DNA of 64,000 bases. Source: Brevibacterium aurantiacum (GTDB taxonomy: Bacteria > Actinomycetota > Actinomycetes > Actinomycetales > Brevibacteriaceae). A model generated the notes under the pieces. The model did no database searches and was not told the DNA's origin. It was given only the letters and a program-made list of their open reading frames with translations. Location: the NCBI RefSeq assembly GCF_007558825.1, contig NZ_VLTK01000003.1:466998-530997 (forward strand), written 5' to 3'. The position numbers were made by a program, and so were the translations under genes. Below, in pieces: positions 1 through 9,959 of this stretch (positions within the stretch are counted from its first letter, which is position 1; each line of letters opens with the position of its first letter).

Positions 1-1623
1 GAACGGTTCGCCCCAATAGCGCTGGCGTGAGAACAGCCAATCCCGCAGTCGGTACTGGGTCGACTCGGTGGCCAGACCCTGGCTGGCCAGCCAGTCGGTG
101 ATCGTCGCCTTCGCCGCATCGACTTCGAGACCGTTGATGTCGATCTTGTCGTTGGCGGAGTTGATCATCACCCCGGCGCCGGTGAAGGGAGTGTCCTCAT
201 CGTGGTCGGCTGGAGGCTGCACCGTGCGCACATAGGGCAGTCCGAAGGACTTCGCGAAGTCCCAGTCACGAGCATCCTCCGCCGGAACGGCCATGATCGC
301 GCCGGTGCCATAGCCCATCAGCACATAGTCGGCGACGAAGACGGGGATCTGCTCCCCGGTCGCAGGATTGATCGCATAGGAACCGGTGAAGATTCCGGTC
401 TTCTCCTTGCTCTGCTGACGATCCGCGTCAGTCTTCGCCGCCGCGTCCCGCTGGTAGGAGGCGATCGCCTCGGCGGGGCTGGGCTGACCACCGCGCCACG
501 AATCGGGCGTCTGCTCATCCCACTCAGCTGCAGTCAGCTCAGCGACCTGCGGATGCTCTGGGCTGAGGACAAGATAGGTGGCGCCGAAGAGCGTGTCCGG
601 ACGGGTCGTGTAGACCTCGACCTGAGTATCTGATTCGGCCACAGGCAGGCGCAGCAGGGCGCCCTTGGAGCGGCCGATCCAGTTGACCTGCATACTGCGA
701 ACGGCCGAAGGCCAATCCAAGTCGTCCAGGTCGTCGATGAGGCGGTCTGCGTAGGCGGTGATGCGCATGTTCCACTGCCGCAGACGGCGGGTGTAGACAG
801 GGAAGTTGCCACGTTCGGACAGTCCCTCGGCCGTAACTTCCTCGTTCGCGAGCACTGTGCCCAGCCCCGGGCACCAGTTGACCGGGGATTCCGAGACGTA
901 GGCTAAGCGGTAGTCCTGCAGGATGTCCTCCTGCTCCGCCGGGCTCAGTTCGGCCCAGGGACGAGAGTCAGGTGTCTGTTTGGTTCCCTGCTCGAATGCC
1001 TCGACCAGTGTAGAGATCGGCCGTGCGGCACCGACGGAATCCTCTCCCTCGGTGGCTGCCTCCGGGTCGTACCAGGAGTTGAAGATCTGCAGGAAGATCC
1101 ACTGGGTCCACCGGACGAAGTCGTCGTCGGTGGTCGAGAAGCTGCGGCGTGCGTCGTGGGCAAGCCCCAGCCGACGCAGCTGACGTGTCATGTTCTTGAT
1201 GTTCGCATCCGTCGTGATGCGTGGGTGTTGCCCCGTCTGAACCGCGTACAGATCGGCGGGCAGCCCGAAGGCATCATAGGACAGAGCATGCATGACGTTG
1301 TGCCCGCGCATCCGCTGATAGCGGCCGTAGACGTCCGTGCCCAGGTATCCCAGGGGGTGGCCGACGTGCAGTCCCACCCCTGAAGGGTAGGGGAACATGT
1401 CCATGATGTAGAGGGATTCACGCTCACCGAGAGTCTGTGGCGGAGCATAGGCAGACTCCGAATCCTGTCGATCGAGACTTCCGTCAGCCCGGCTCAGATC
1501 GCCGGTGGGGTTCGGCGCGTGGAAAGTTCCCGCCTGTTCCCATGTGCGCTGCCATGACTTCTCGATCTTCTCGGCCAGCACCGCGTCATAGCGGAAACCG
1601 GTCTCCTCAGGATTCGTCGTCAT
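1..1623 (-). CDS. leuS: Leucyl-tRNA synthetase, N-terminal 541 codons (3' end outside window)
   Basis: Charges tRNA-Leu with leucine in the cytoplasm. The minus strand is open from ATG 1623 to the window edge, so the C-terminal part is missing. The class I signature HVGH lies at residues 86-89, inside [17 protein letters not shown], and is followed by the LeuRS-typical stretches [14 protein letters not shown] and DAFGLPA. The start has a good ribosome binding site (GAAGGA). It is divergent from the acyl-CoA synthetase gene across 190 bp. Family assignment is certain; the edge truncation is an artefact of the window. Confidence 0.96.
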   Translation of the reverse strand, partial: MTTNPEETGFRYDAVLAEKIEKSWQRTWEQAGTFHAPNPTGDLSRADGSLDRQDSESAYAPPQTLGERESLYIMDMFPYPSGVGLHVGHPLGYLGTDVYGRYQRMRGHNVMHALSYDAFGLPADLYAVQTGQHPRITTDANIKNMTRQLRRLGLAHDARRSFSTTDDDFVRWTQWIFLQIFNSWYDPEAATEGEDSVGAARPISTLVEAFEQGTKQTPDSRPWAELSPAEQEDILQDYRLAYVSESPVNWCPGLGTVLANEEVTAEGLSERGNFPVYTRRLRQWNMRITAYADRLIDDLDDLDWPSAVRSMQVNWIGRSKGALLRLPVAESDTQVEVYTTRPDTLFGATYLVLSPEHPQVAELTAAEWDEQTPDSWRGGQPSPAEAIASYQRDAAAKTDADRQQSKEKTGIFTGSYAINPATGEQIPVFVADYVLMGYGTGAIMAVPAEDARDWDFAKSFGLPYVRTVQPPADHDEDTPFTGAGVMINSANDKIDINGLEVDAAKATITDWLASQGLATESTQYRLRDWLFSRQRYWGEPF

Positions 1624-1813
1624 TACCTTCCTTCACTGACTGGGCGTGAGCGGGTTTCGACCATCGTACTCTGAACATTCCCTGCTTCGACTTGGCTAGA
1701 CTGCCAGATAGAGGTGTGAAGTGGTTTTGAGCCTCCAAACGTGAGCGATTTCACCTCACAACGCCAGACCAGTAGGATAACCGGGCAGTAACTTACGTCA
1801 CGAAGGAGACCTC
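1624..1813. promoter_or_regulatory. Divergent promoter region of leuS and the fadD-like gene
   Basis: 190 bp between two divergent start codons must hold both promoters. A GAAGGAG ribosome binding site sits just before the ATG at 1814. An imperfect inverted repeat GAGGTGTGAA...TTTCACCTC (about 1711-1758) is visible. I cannot assign a regulator or a transcription start. Confidence 0.4.
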
Positions 1814-3622
1814 ATGAGCCCAGCGACAATGCCCCAATCCACGACCCCGGTCGTCGACTTCAAGGTTGATACGACGTCATCGACGACCGATGTCTTCCTC
1901 GCGAAGGTCGCCGAGGACACGAATCTGCCGTTGCTGGCCAAACCAGTTGAGAACGGCTGGGAGGAAGTGAGCGCCGGCGAATTCCTCACCCAGGTCCGCA
2001 CAGCAGCCAAGGGACTCATTGCTTCCGGGGTCGAGGTCGGGGACCGAATCGCGATCTTCGGTCCCACCTCCTTCGAATGGACGCTCAGCGACTACGCCGT
2101 GTGGTTCGCCGGCGCGATCTCGGTTCCGTTCTACGACACTTCTTCCGAAGACCAGTTGGCCTGGATGATCAAAGATGCTGAAGTCGGCCGAGGTCTTGTC
2201 AGCACACGTGAGCATGCGGACCGGGTCGAAGCCGCCGCGGCCGCCGCCGGCATCGCGGCTCCACAGCTGTGGGTGTGGGACCAAGGAGCCTTCGCCGAGC
2301 TCGAAACGACCGGGCGAGAGATCAGCGATGACGCCCTCGAAGCTCAGCGCTCACAGGTCACCGGCGAATCGGTCGCCACTCTTATCTACACCTCCGGCAC
2401 CACCGGCAAGCCCAAGGGCTGCGTCCTCACACACGGGAACTTCGTGCAGACGGTGCAGGCTGCTCAGGAGCAGATCCCCGAGATCTTCACCGGAGGCATG
2501 CGCGCCCTGTTGTTCCTGCCGCAGGCACATGTCTTTGCCCGCTTCATCGAGGTCCTTGCGATCAGCTCCGGCGCTCTGCTGGCCCACCAGTCCGACCTGA
2601 CCAAGCTCACCGACGCGCTTGCCAGCTTCCGTCCATCGTTCATCCTCGGAGTTCCTCGTGTCTTCGAGAAGGTCTTCAACTCGGCACTGGCGACGGCCCA
2701 GTCCGGCGGCAAGGAGAAGATCTTCCGTCGAGCAGAACAGGTCGCGGTCTCCTATTCCAAGGCCACGGATGCCGGCAAGGTCCCGGTCGCGCTCAAGCTG
2801 CAGCATGCGCTCTTCGACAAGCTCGTGTATTCGAAGCTCCGTACGGTCATGGGCAACAACGTCAGTGCAGCGGTATCCGGCGGCGGCCCCCTCGGTGCCC
2901 ACCTCGGCCACTTCTTCCGCGGAGTCGGCCTCGTCGTCCTCGAAGGATACGGCCTGACTGAGACGACCGCCCCGATCACTGTCAATGTGCCGGAGAAGTC
3001 CAAGATCGGCACCGTCGGCGTCCCCCTTCCCGGTGTCAGCGTGGCGATCGCACCCGATGGAGAGATTCTGGCCAAGGGCGTCCCCGTCTTCCGCGAATAT
3101 TGGAACAATCCCGAGGCCACCGACAAGGAATTCCACGACGGATGGTTCGCCACCGGCGACCTCGGTTCTCTCGACGAGGACGGCTACCTCACGATCAGTG
3201 GCCGCAAGAAGGAGCTCATCGTCACGTCGAGCGGCAAGAACATCGCGCCGGCACCTCTCGAAGATGCACTGCGCCGCCACCCGCTCATCGGCCAGCCCGT
3301 CGTCGTCGGTGACAACCGGAAGTTCATCTCCGCGCTCATCTTCCTCGACTCTGAGATGCTGCCGACATGGTTGAAGAATCATGATCTGCCGGAGATGGAC
3401 CTGCGCCAGGCTTCTGCCGACGAAACCGTGAGAGCCACCATCGAGCAGGCAGTCGAGAACGTCAACAGAACCGTGTCACGGGCGGAGGGCATCAAGAAGT
3501 TCACGATCCTGCCCGTCGAACTCAGCGAAGACAACGGCTACCTATCGGCAAAGCAGTCGGTCAAGCGTCACCTCGTCGGCAAGGACTTCGCCGCCGACAT
3601 CGACGGTCTCTACGCCGACTGA
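1814..3622 (+). CDS. Long-chain fatty acid-CoA ligase (AMP-forming), FadD15 type
   Basis: Activates fatty acids to acyl-CoA through an acyl-adenylate. The 602-aa protein has the ATP-binding P-loop-like motif YTSGTTGKPKG near residue 191, the GYGLTE motif near 377, the TGDLG hinge region near 447 and GRKKE/GKNIAP toward the C-terminus. Length and motifs match actinobacterial long-chain ligases of the FadD15 group; chain-length preference cannot be read from sequence. GAAGGAG precedes the ATG. It stands alone, 90 bp before the glutathione transferase-like gene. Confidence 0.93.
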   Translation: MSPATMPQSTTPVVDFKVDTTSSTTDVFLAKVAEDTNLPLLAKPVENGWEEVSAGEFLTQVRTAAKGLIASGVEVGDRIAIFGPTSFEWTLSDYAVWFAGAISVPFYDTSSEDQLAWMIKDAEVGRGLVSTREHADRVEAAAAAAGIAAPQLWVWDQGAFAELETTGREISDDALEAQRSQVTGESVATLIYTSGTTGKPKGCVLTHGNFVQTVQAAQEQIPEIFTGGMRALLFLPQAHVFARFIEVLAISSGALLAHQSDLTKLTDALASFRPSFILGVPRVFEKVFNSALATAQSGGKEKIFRRAEQVAVSYSKATDAGKVPVALKLQHALFDKLVYSKLRTVMGNNVSAAVSGGGPLGAHLGHFFRGVGLVVLEGYGLTETTAPITVNVPEKSKIGTVGVPLPGVSVAIAPDGEILAKGVPVFREYWNNPEATDKEFHDGWFATGDLGSLDEDGYLTISGRKKELIVTSSGKNIAPAPLEDALRRHPLIGQPVVVGDNRKFISALIFLDSEMLPTWLKNHDLPEMDLRQASADETVRATIEQAVENVNRTVSRAEGIKKFTILPVELSEDNGYLSAKQSVKRHLVGKDFAADIDGLYAD

Positions 3623-3712
3623 CCACAGCCGGCGAGGCGACGCAGGCCCGCAAGGAGACGTAGCCTGGGATTCAAAGGAGACTACTGTGGCACTTGAGCG
3701 AAGGAGTGGACC

Positions 3713-4750
3713 GTGTCCGATGACAACAGCCAGATGAACAGCTACGTGGCCAAGGGTGAGGAATTCGCCCGGGACACGAACTACATCGAAGACCGGATCC
3801 TTGCCGATCCCGACTCGCAGTGGCCGGTCGAACCCGGTCGCTACCGGCTCATTGCCGCTCGCGCCTGCCCGTGGGCGAACCGGACGATCATCGTCCGCAG
3901 GCTGCTGGGCCTCGAGGACGTCATCTCCATCGGAATGCCGGGTCCCACGCACGACGCTCGGTCCTGGACCTTCGATCTCGACCCCGGCGGAATCGACCCA
4001 GTGCTGGGCATCGAACGTCTGCAGCAGGCGTTCTTCGCACGCTTCCCGAACTACCCCCGTGGGATCACCGTCCCTGCAATGGTCGACATCGCCAGTGGTG
4101 CTGTCGTGACGAACGACTTCCCGCAGATCACCGAGGACTTCTCCACTCAGTGGAAGCACTATCACAGAGAGGGCGCCCCGGATCTCTGGCCCGAAGAGTC
4201 TCGGGCGGAGATGGAGAAGGTCATGCGCCTGATCTACACCGAGATCAACAACGGGGTCTACCGTTGTGGCTTCGCCGGCTCTCAGGAAGCCTACGAAGCT
4301 GCCTTCGACCGACTGTTCGCTGCACTCGACACGATTGAGGAACGTCTGAGCAATTCCCGGTACCTCATGGGCGGCTCCATCACCGAGGCGGATGTCCGTC
4401 TATTCACCACGCTGGTTCGCTTCGACCCCGTCTACTTCGGACACTTCAAGTGCAATCGACAGACGCTGCGGGACTTCGAGAACCTCTGGGGCTATGCCCG
4501 CGATCTCTACCAGACTCCGGGATTCGGAGACACCGTGGACTTCACTCAGATCAAACAGCACTACTACATCGTCCACGCCGATGTGAACCCGACGCAGATC
4601 GTTCCCAAGGGCCCCGATCTCGCCGGTTGGCTCTCGCCTCATGGCCGAGAGAGGCTGGGTGGCGCACCCTTCGGCGACGGCACAGCCCCCGGACCTGTCC
4701 GCGCCGGTGAGGAAGTTCCGGAGGAGCACACCGCTGCCGCTTGGCTGTAA
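3713..4750 (+). CDS. Glutathionyl-hydroquinone reductase family protein (Xi-class GST, YqjG/ECM4-like)
   Basis: The family reduces glutathionyl-hydroquinones. The 345-aa protein carries the catalytic motif RACPWANR with the nucleophilic Cys at residue 52, followed by a GST-like C-terminal helical domain (residues about 170-310). Start is GTG at 3713 with GAAGGAG nine bases upstream. Actinobacteria normally use mycothiol rather than glutathione, so a mycothiol-linked or other thiol-linked substrate is a reasonable inference. The gene is convergent with the DedA gene. Confidence 0.88.
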   Translation: MSDDNSQMNSYVAKGEEFARDTNYIEDRILADPDSQWPVEPGRYRLIAARACPWANRTIIVRRLLGLEDVISIGMPGPTHDARSWTFDLDPGGIDPVLGIERLQQAFFARFPNYPRGITVPAMVDIASGAVVTNDFPQITEDFSTQWKHYHREGAPDLWPEESRAEMEKVMRLIYTEINNGVYRCGFAGSQEAYEAAFDRLFAALDTIEERLSNSRYLMGGSITEADVRLFTTLVRFDPVYFGHFKCNRQTLRDFENLWGYARDLYQTPGFGDTVDFTQIKQHYYIVHADVNPTQIVPKGPDLAGWLSPHGRERLGGAPFGDGTAPGPVRAGEEVPEEHTAAAWL

Positions 4751-4825
4751 CGAGGATTGCGGGTCGTGCAGTGATGCAGACCGTGCAGTGATGCGAGCCG
4801 ATGGCTCAGCCCCCAGACCGAGGAC

Positions 4826-5590
4826 TCAGGCCTCGTCCAGACCGGCTGGGCCTTCGGTGCGCTCGCGGCCTTCTGTGTGAACACCGCTGGCCTCGGTGCC
4901 CGGTACAGCCTTTGCCCTCCTGCGCTTGCGGACCTTCATCACGATCCACACCGCGACGAAGACGATCACGGCAACGATGACCAGCGTCTGGAAGTAGCCT
5001 GCGTAGGTTTCCACAACCGACCAGTTCTCGCCGAGGTAGAAGCCGGCGACGATGAGGATGGTGTTCCAGATTGCGCTTCCAGCTGTGGTCAGCAGCAGGA
5101 ACTTGATGATCGACATGTTCCGCATGCCAGCGGGGATGGAGATCAGAGACCGGAAGATGGGGACCATCCGGCCGAAGAAGACTGCCTTGTCACCGTGCCT
5201 GTCGAACCATCCAACCGTCTTGTGCACGTCAGCGACATCGACCAGCGGCATCTTCACGGCAATGCGGCTGATGCGCTCAAGGCCGATCCATTTGCCCAGC
5301 GCCCACAGGATGACTGCACCCACGACGGAGCCTGCTGTGGCGAGGATGATCGCCAGAACGATGTTCATGCTTCCCTGGCTGGCGGTGAAGCCCGCCAGCG
5401 GCAGCACGAGTTCGCTGGGAATCGGCGGAAAGATGTTGTCCAAGAACACCAAGAAGCCGACACCGATCGGGCCCAGCGTCTCCATGAGCCTCACGGCCCA
5501 GGCAGAGAAGCCGCTGAGATTGTCTGCCGCTGAAGAGCCTGCCGACAACGTCAGATCGGTAGGCAGGACTGTCGAAATTGGTGTCGGCAT
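4826..5590 (-). CDS. DedA family integral membrane protein (SNARE-associated/VTT domain)
   Basis: DedA proteins are inner-membrane transporters implicated in undecaprenyl-phosphate or phospholipid recycling and membrane homeostasis. The 254-aa protein has the family motif FLDNIFPPIPSE followed by a re-entrant/TM segment, the second conserved block FFGRMVPIFRSLISIPAG and further hydrophobic segments near the C-terminus, which ends in a basic tail (KVRKRRRAK). I chose ATG 5590; a TTG two codons upstream (5596) is less likely. Substrate is not predictable from sequence. Confidence 0.9.
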   Translation of the reverse strand: MPTPISTVLPTDLTLSAGSSAADNLSGFSAWAVRLMETLGPIGVGFLVFLDNIFPPIPSELVLPLAGFTASQGSMNIVLAIILATAGSVVGAVILWALGKWIGLERISRIAVKMPLVDVADVHKTVGWFDRHGDKAVFFGRMVPIFRSLISIPAGMRNMSIIKFLLLTTAGSAIWNTILIVAGFYLGENWSVVETYAGYFQTLVIVAVIVFVAVWIVMKVRKRRRAKAVPGTEASGVHTEGRERTEGPAGLDEA

Positions 5591-5692
5591 GGGCAAAAGT
5601 CTAGATTACAGGCGCGGCCCAACACTCCCAGGTCCCTCCCAGCGGCTAGTGTTGAAACAGACACCTGCGGGTCAAGATCGAAGGAGCACGAA

Positions 5693-6733
5693 GTGGCACC
5701 AGCCAAAGTACTGGCCTCACGCAACACGGTCGCCGAAGTCGGCCACACCGCTATCAACCAGCCGGGACCCGCCCACCTGATGCGCGCCGTCAAACGCTTC
5801 GGCGATCGGCTGGGCAATCAGTTCGGTGCAGCCATCACCTACTTCCTGGTCCTCGCAGTCATGCCGATCGCGATGTTCACCTTCGCCAGTCTGGGCTTCG
5901 TTCTCGACGTTGCACGTCCGGACCTTCTTCCGATGGTTGTCGAGCAGATCGAGAAGCGGGTGGGCGGAAACTCATCGCTGACGGAACAGCTGGAGAGCTT
6001 CCTCACCAGCTGGCAGTCGGTCGGCATCATCGCCATCCTGGCCGCTCTCTACACGGGCCAGGGATTCATCGGCAACCTCGGTGCTGCAGTGAGAGCACAG
6101 CTGCACGCAGACTTCGACGATGTCGTGCCCAACAAGTCATTCGTCAAGAAGATCCTCAACAACGTTGCAACTCTCCTGGGACTCATCATCGGCCTGCTGC
6201 TCACGGTGGCATTGACCGTCGTCGGCACCGGTCTGGGATCGGCCATCAGTGAGATGCTCCACCTCGGCGGGTTCGGGTCATTGGTCATCAGAGTGGTGCC
6301 GTTCATCATCACGCTGGGCGCCGCTTGGCTGATCTTCATGTTCCTCTTCACCATGCTGCCCGACCACCCTGTGGGCAAGAGAGCCAAGATCAGGGGCTCG
6401 CTCCTCGGTGCTGTGGCCTTCACGATTCTCATCAACCTGGCCACTGTCCTCATCGACATCTTCTCCGGCAACAAGGCCGCTGGTGTGTTCGGATCGATCA
6501 TCGCGATCATGCTGACGATGAATATCTTCGCCCGGATCATCCTGTTCGTCGCGGCCTGGATCGGAACCGCGGACCCACCTCGTCTCCAGGAGGACTCCTC
6601 GCCCGAATACCGCTTCGTCGAGCCCCGCGTCCAGATCCAGAGCCTGGGCGCGCTGCTGGCCGGCGCCGGCATCGTCGCACTCACACTGCTCGGATTCCGA
6701 CGCTTCGACGAGCACCAGACGAAACGCGAGTAG
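5693..6733 (+). CDS. YihY/BrkB family inner membrane protein
   Basis: The 346-aa polytopic protein begins with a soluble segment containing the family-typical FGDRLGNQFGAAITYF entry into TM1, then about six hydrophobic segments through residue 285. The family was once annotated as ribonuclease BN, but its biochemical role is not established. Start is GTG 5693, with GAAGGAG upstream. It is divergent from dedA and followed 53 bp later by the GAPDH gene, with which it may be co-transcribed. Confidence 0.88.
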   Translation: MAPAKVLASRNTVAEVGHTAINQPGPAHLMRAVKRFGDRLGNQFGAAITYFLVLAVMPIAMFTFASLGFVLDVARPDLLPMVVEQIEKRVGGNSSLTEQLESFLTSWQSVGIIAILAALYTGQGFIGNLGAAVRAQLHADFDDVVPNKSFVKKILNNVATLLGLIIGLLLTVALTVVGTGLGSAISEMLHLGGFGSLVIRVVPFIITLGAAWLIFMFLFTMLPDHPVGKRAKIRGSLLGAVAFTILINLATVLIDIFSGNKAAGVFGSIIAIMLTMNIFARIILFVAAWIGTADPPRLQEDSSPEYRFVEPRVQIQSLGALLAGAGIVALTLLGFRRFDEHQTKRE

Positions 6734-6786
6734 ACAACCCGTTAGACTGGGCGAGAATTCGCTAACTGACCGAGGAGACACGACCT

Positions 6787-8214
6787 TTGACTGACGCAAC
6801 GACGGCTCGCCTGAACGAATGGGCGAACAAGCAGACTGCCGCCGAAGAACTCATCCCACTGACCGGACGCCTGTACCGTGAGAACGACGTGCTGCTGACG
6901 TTGTTCGGCCGATCGTTGCTGAATAAGTCAGTGATCGGAATGATCAAGGCTCATCGCTACGCCCGCCACTTCCTCGGCGAGGATCTTGACATCGAGGTGA
7001 CTCTGAAGATCGTTCGGGCTCTGAGCGAGCTCGATCTGGGCCCCACCCGAATCGACTTGGGTCGTCTGATTCAGAAGCAGCAGGAGCAGTCCGACTCCGT
7101 TGAGAACTTCCTCTCCGCCGAACTCGCCTCAGTCGCGGGTACCAATGGCGAAGACGGTGCAGTTCGGGACATCGTGCTCTACGGTTTCGGTCGCATCGGC
7201 CGTCTGCTGGCCCGCATCCTCATCGATCGTGCTGGCGGCACAGGTATGCGCCTGCGTGCAATCGTCGTGCGCAAGGGCAGCGACGATGACATCGTCAAGC
7301 GCGCATCGCTGTTGCGACGTGACTCCGTGCACGGCAATTTCGATGGCAGCATCGTCGTCGACGAAGAGGCCAACACGATCCAGGCCAACGGAACGCTGAT
7401 CCAGGTCATCTACTCCAACGATCCCTCGCAGGTCGACTACACCGAGTACGGAATCAACGATGCCGTCATCGTTGACAACACCGGCAAATGGCGTGACGAA
7501 GAAGGTCTGTCCAAGCATCTGGAGTGCCCCGGCGCCTCGAAGGTCATCCTCACTGCACCGGGCAAGGGCGACGTCAAGAACATCGTCTACGGTGTCAACG
7601 ACGCTGCCATTCTCGATGACGATACTGTCATGTCGGCCGCATCGTGCACCACGAACGCGATCACCCCGGTGCTCAAGGCTCTCCATGACAAGTACGGGGT
7701 CCGCAACGGCCACGTCGAGACGGTGCACTCATTCACCAACGACCAAAACCTCATCGACAACTTCCACAAGGGTTCCCGTCGTGGCCGCGCTGCCGGCCTC
7801 AACATGGTGCTCACCGAAACCGGAGCGGCCAAGGCCGTGGCGAAGGCTCTGCCAGAGCTCAAAGGCAAGCTGTCAGGCAACGCGATCCGGGTTCCCACCC
7901 CGAACGTGTCGATGGCCATTCTCAACCTCAACCTTGAGAATGCAACGAGCGTCGATGAGCTCAACGGGTTCCTGCGTGAGACCTCGATGAATTCGCCGCT
8001 GCGCAATCAGATCGACTACGTCTCCTCCCCCGAACTGGTCTCCAGCGACCTCGTCGGATCGAAGCGAGCAGGCGTCGTCGATGGCCTCGCCACAATCGTC
8101 GATGACGACCGCGTCGTCGTCTACGTGTGGTACGACAACGAGTTCGGCTACAGCTGCCAAGTCATTCGCTGTGTGGCGAAGATGGCCGGAGTCGACGTTC
8201 CTGCGTTCCCCTGA
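6787..8214 (+). CDS. Glyceraldehyde-3-phosphate dehydrogenase, long actinobacterial form (GapX/GapB-like)
   Basis: Interconverts glyceraldehyde-3-phosphate and 1,3-bisphosphoglycerate. The 475-aa protein is about 140 residues longer than glycolytic GapA, with an alpha-helical N-terminal extension before the Rossmann motif YGFGRIGR (about residue 131). The catalytic Cys is residue 287 in AASCTTNA, and WYDNEFGYS marks the C-terminal domain. Start is TTG 6787 behind a clear GAGGAG site. Corynebacterium carries a similar second, gluconeogenic-type enzyme of about 480 aa; the same role here is an inference. A strong terminator follows. Confidence 0.92.
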   Translation: MTDATTARLNEWANKQTAAEELIPLTGRLYRENDVLLTLFGRSLLNKSVIGMIKAHRYARHFLGEDLDIEVTLKIVRALSELDLGPTRIDLGRLIQKQQEQSDSVENFLSAELASVAGTNGEDGAVRDIVLYGFGRIGRLLARILIDRAGGTGMRLRAIVVRKGSDDDIVKRASLLRRDSVHGNFDGSIVVDEEANTIQANGTLIQVIYSNDPSQVDYTEYGINDAVIVDNTGKWRDEEGLSKHLECPGASKVILTAPGKGDVKNIVYGVNDAAILDDDTVMSAASCTTNAITPVLKALHDKYGVRNGHVETVHSFTNDQNLIDNFHKGSRRGRAAGLNMVLTETGAAKAVAKALPELKGKLSGNAIRVPTPNVSMAILNLNLENATSVDELNGFLRETSMNSPLRNQIDYVSSPELVSSDLVGSKRAGVVDGLATIVDDDRVVVYVWYDNEFGYSCQVIRCVAKMAGVDVPAFP

Positions 8215-8246
8215 TCGGATCGATCCGACCATCTGATCTCATGCGT

Positions 8247-8279
8247 AAGCGCCCGCAGCCTGAATGGCTGCGGGCGCTT
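8247..8279 (+). terminator. Rho-independent-like terminator after GAPDH
   Basis: A perfect 14-bp inverted repeat (AAGCGCCCGCAGCC with its complement) around the 5-nt loop TGAAT starts 32 bp after the GAPDH stop codon. The following T-run is weak (TTCGCTGTCT), as is common in actinobacteria. It may work in both directions. Confidence 0.8.
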
Positions 8280-8391
8280 CGCTGTCTGAAAGTGTCGGCT
8301 CGCCTCGAGTGCCCTTCTTCCTACTGCTGTTCTTCTTCCTACTGCGGCCGAGATGCCCTGCCAGTAAGCGACCGGTGACCGGCGAACCTGT

Positions 8392-8997
8392 TCAGGGTCG
8401 GTCTCTGCCCCTGTCTGCCTTCTCATTCTCGAACGCGTCGTGAAGCCAAATCGGGGTATAGGTGCGGAAGCGATTGGCCAGCTCGTCGTCGCTGTCGAGA
8501 ATCACGGCGAAGCGATCATCAGCGCTGGAGAGTTCATTGGCCCACACAGGTCCCAGACAGGCCAGGATCGCACATGCCAGGACAACCGCGACTGCCAAGA
8601 TCGGTGTCATCGAGAACAGCATCCATCCGAACAGAAGCCCGATCACCGCAAAGCCGATCGCCACAGCCATACCCGCGTTCCGGCTTCTGGGTGCGCGGGC
8701 ACGGGCCGGTCTGGCGGAGGCGACTGAGTCGAGGACGTCACGATTGATCCTCGTCCACGCGATGATCGCACCCAACGCACAGACGATTCCGATCATGATG
8801 AGACTGAATGCGGAGAACAGCAGAACCGTGTCCACCCGGGTCCCCTGCGCCTGCATCGCCGCGCCGAGACCGGCCACGAGCATGGCAAGGGCCAACACGA
8901 GCATGCTCAGCAGTCGTGCTCTGCGCACCGCAATGAGTTCGCTGACAACCTGAGCGAGGAACGCCCGCTGAGCAGCATGGTCTGACTTCTCGGTCAT
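8392..8997 (-). CDS. Predicted four-TM membrane protein of unknown function
   Basis: The 201-aa protein has four hydrophobic segments at about residues 29-49, 56-80, 108-129 and 131-150, with a basic loop (RPARARAPRSRN) between TM2 and TM3 and a charged C-terminal tail. I do not recognise the family. Its ATG overlaps the stop of the hydroxyacid dehydrogenase gene (ATGA), so it is the last gene of the TetR-MFS-dehydrogenase operon. No catalytic motif is visible. Confidence 0.75.
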   Translation of the reverse strand: MTEKSDHAAQRAFLAQVVSELIAVRRARLLSMLVLALAMLVAGLGAAMQAQGTRVDTVLLFSAFSLIMIGIVCALGAIIAWTRINRDVLDSVASARPARARAPRSRNAGMAVAIGFAVIGLLFGWMLFSMTPILAVAVVLACAILACLGPVWANELSSADDRFAVILDSDDELANRFRTYTPIWLHDAFENEKADRGRDRP

Positions 8998-9959
8998 CGT
9001 ACGTAGCCCGCCGCCTTATCTACCGTATGCGGGAACGTCTCACCTGCCGCGTACTTCTCGAACAGGTCGACGAACTGGTCGGCCAGGCGTGTACGCCATC
9101 CATCTGTGTCCCCACTCATGTGCGGGGTGACGATGACGTTGTCGGCCTGCCACAAGGGGTGCTCGGCTGGCAGCGGCTCTTCGTCGAAGACGTCGAGCCC
9201 TGCACCGGCGATCTGGCCTGATTCGAGCGCGTTGACGAGGTCGGAGGTGACAACACCCTCACCACGACCGACATTGACGAAGTAGGCGCTTGAGTCCATG
9301 GCGGCGAACACCTCAGCGTCGAAGAGGTTCTTCGTTCTTTCCGTCAGCGGCGCGATGTTGATGACCCAGTCGACGCCGGACAGGTGAGAACTCAGTTGAG
9401 ATGAGTCGACGACGCTCCCGAAGTCAGCGTCTCCGGTCCGTGCGTGGCTGCCGGCGCCGGTGACATTGACGTCGAGGGCGCTGAGGACCCTGGCGATCTC
9501 CCGGCCGATCGAACCTGTGCCGACGATCAGTGCCTGGGATCCGGCCAGATTCTTGGTCGATCTACGGTTCCAGACGGACTCCCGTTGATCCTGAAGTGAT
9601 CGCAGCGAGTTCTTCGCATGGATCAGGATGTAGTTGAGCACGAATTCCGCGATCGGACGATCGAAGATGCCACGTGCATTCGTGACCACGACCTCCGAAG
9701 CCGAGAGTTCGTCGAACAAGAGCGAGTCCACCCCCGCCGCGGCCGCGTGGATCCACTTCAGGCTGTCAGCGTGTCCGAATTCGCTGCGCAGCGCCTTCGA
9801 GAAGAAGTCCCAGAGTAGGAGGACATCGGTGCCGGGGAGAGCGGAGCCCAACTCCTGGGCCTCGACGATCCGCAGCTCGACGTCCTCCTTCCGACCGAGG
9901 TCAGTGAGCTGATCCGGAATCTCCGTCCCGGGAGCGTTGAGTATGGTCAGTACCGTCAT
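8994..9959 (-). CDS. D-isomer-specific 2-hydroxyacid dehydrogenase (NAD-binding)
   Basis: Family members reduce 2-keto acids or oxidise D-2-hydroxy acids with NAD(P). The 321-aa protein has the Rossmann motif GTGSIGREIA near residue 147, the catalytic-domain blocks NVGRGE and DVFDEEPL, and TPHMSG near the C-terminus where the catalytic His sits. The ATG at 9959 has AAGGAG upstream and lies inside the last 59 bp of the MFS gene, so translation is probably coupled. The substrate cannot be named from sequence; hydroxypyruvate/glyoxylate-type enzymes are the nearest look-alikes. Confidence 0.9.
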   Translation of the reverse strand: MTVLTILNAPGTEIPDQLTDLGRKEDVELRIVEAQELGSALPGTDVLLLWDFFSKALRSEFGHADSLKWIHAAAAGVDSLLFDELSASEVVVTNARGIFDRPIAEFVLNYILIHAKNSLRSLQDQRESVWNRRSTKNLAGSQALIVGTGSIGREIARVLSALDVNVTGAGSHARTGDADFGSVVDSSQLSSHLSGVDWVINIAPLTERTKNLFDAEVFAAMDSSAYFVNVGRGEGVVTSDLVNALESGQIAGAGLDVFDEEPLPAEHPLWQADNVIVTPHMSGDTDGWRTRLADQFVDLFEKYAAGETFPHTVDKAAGYVR

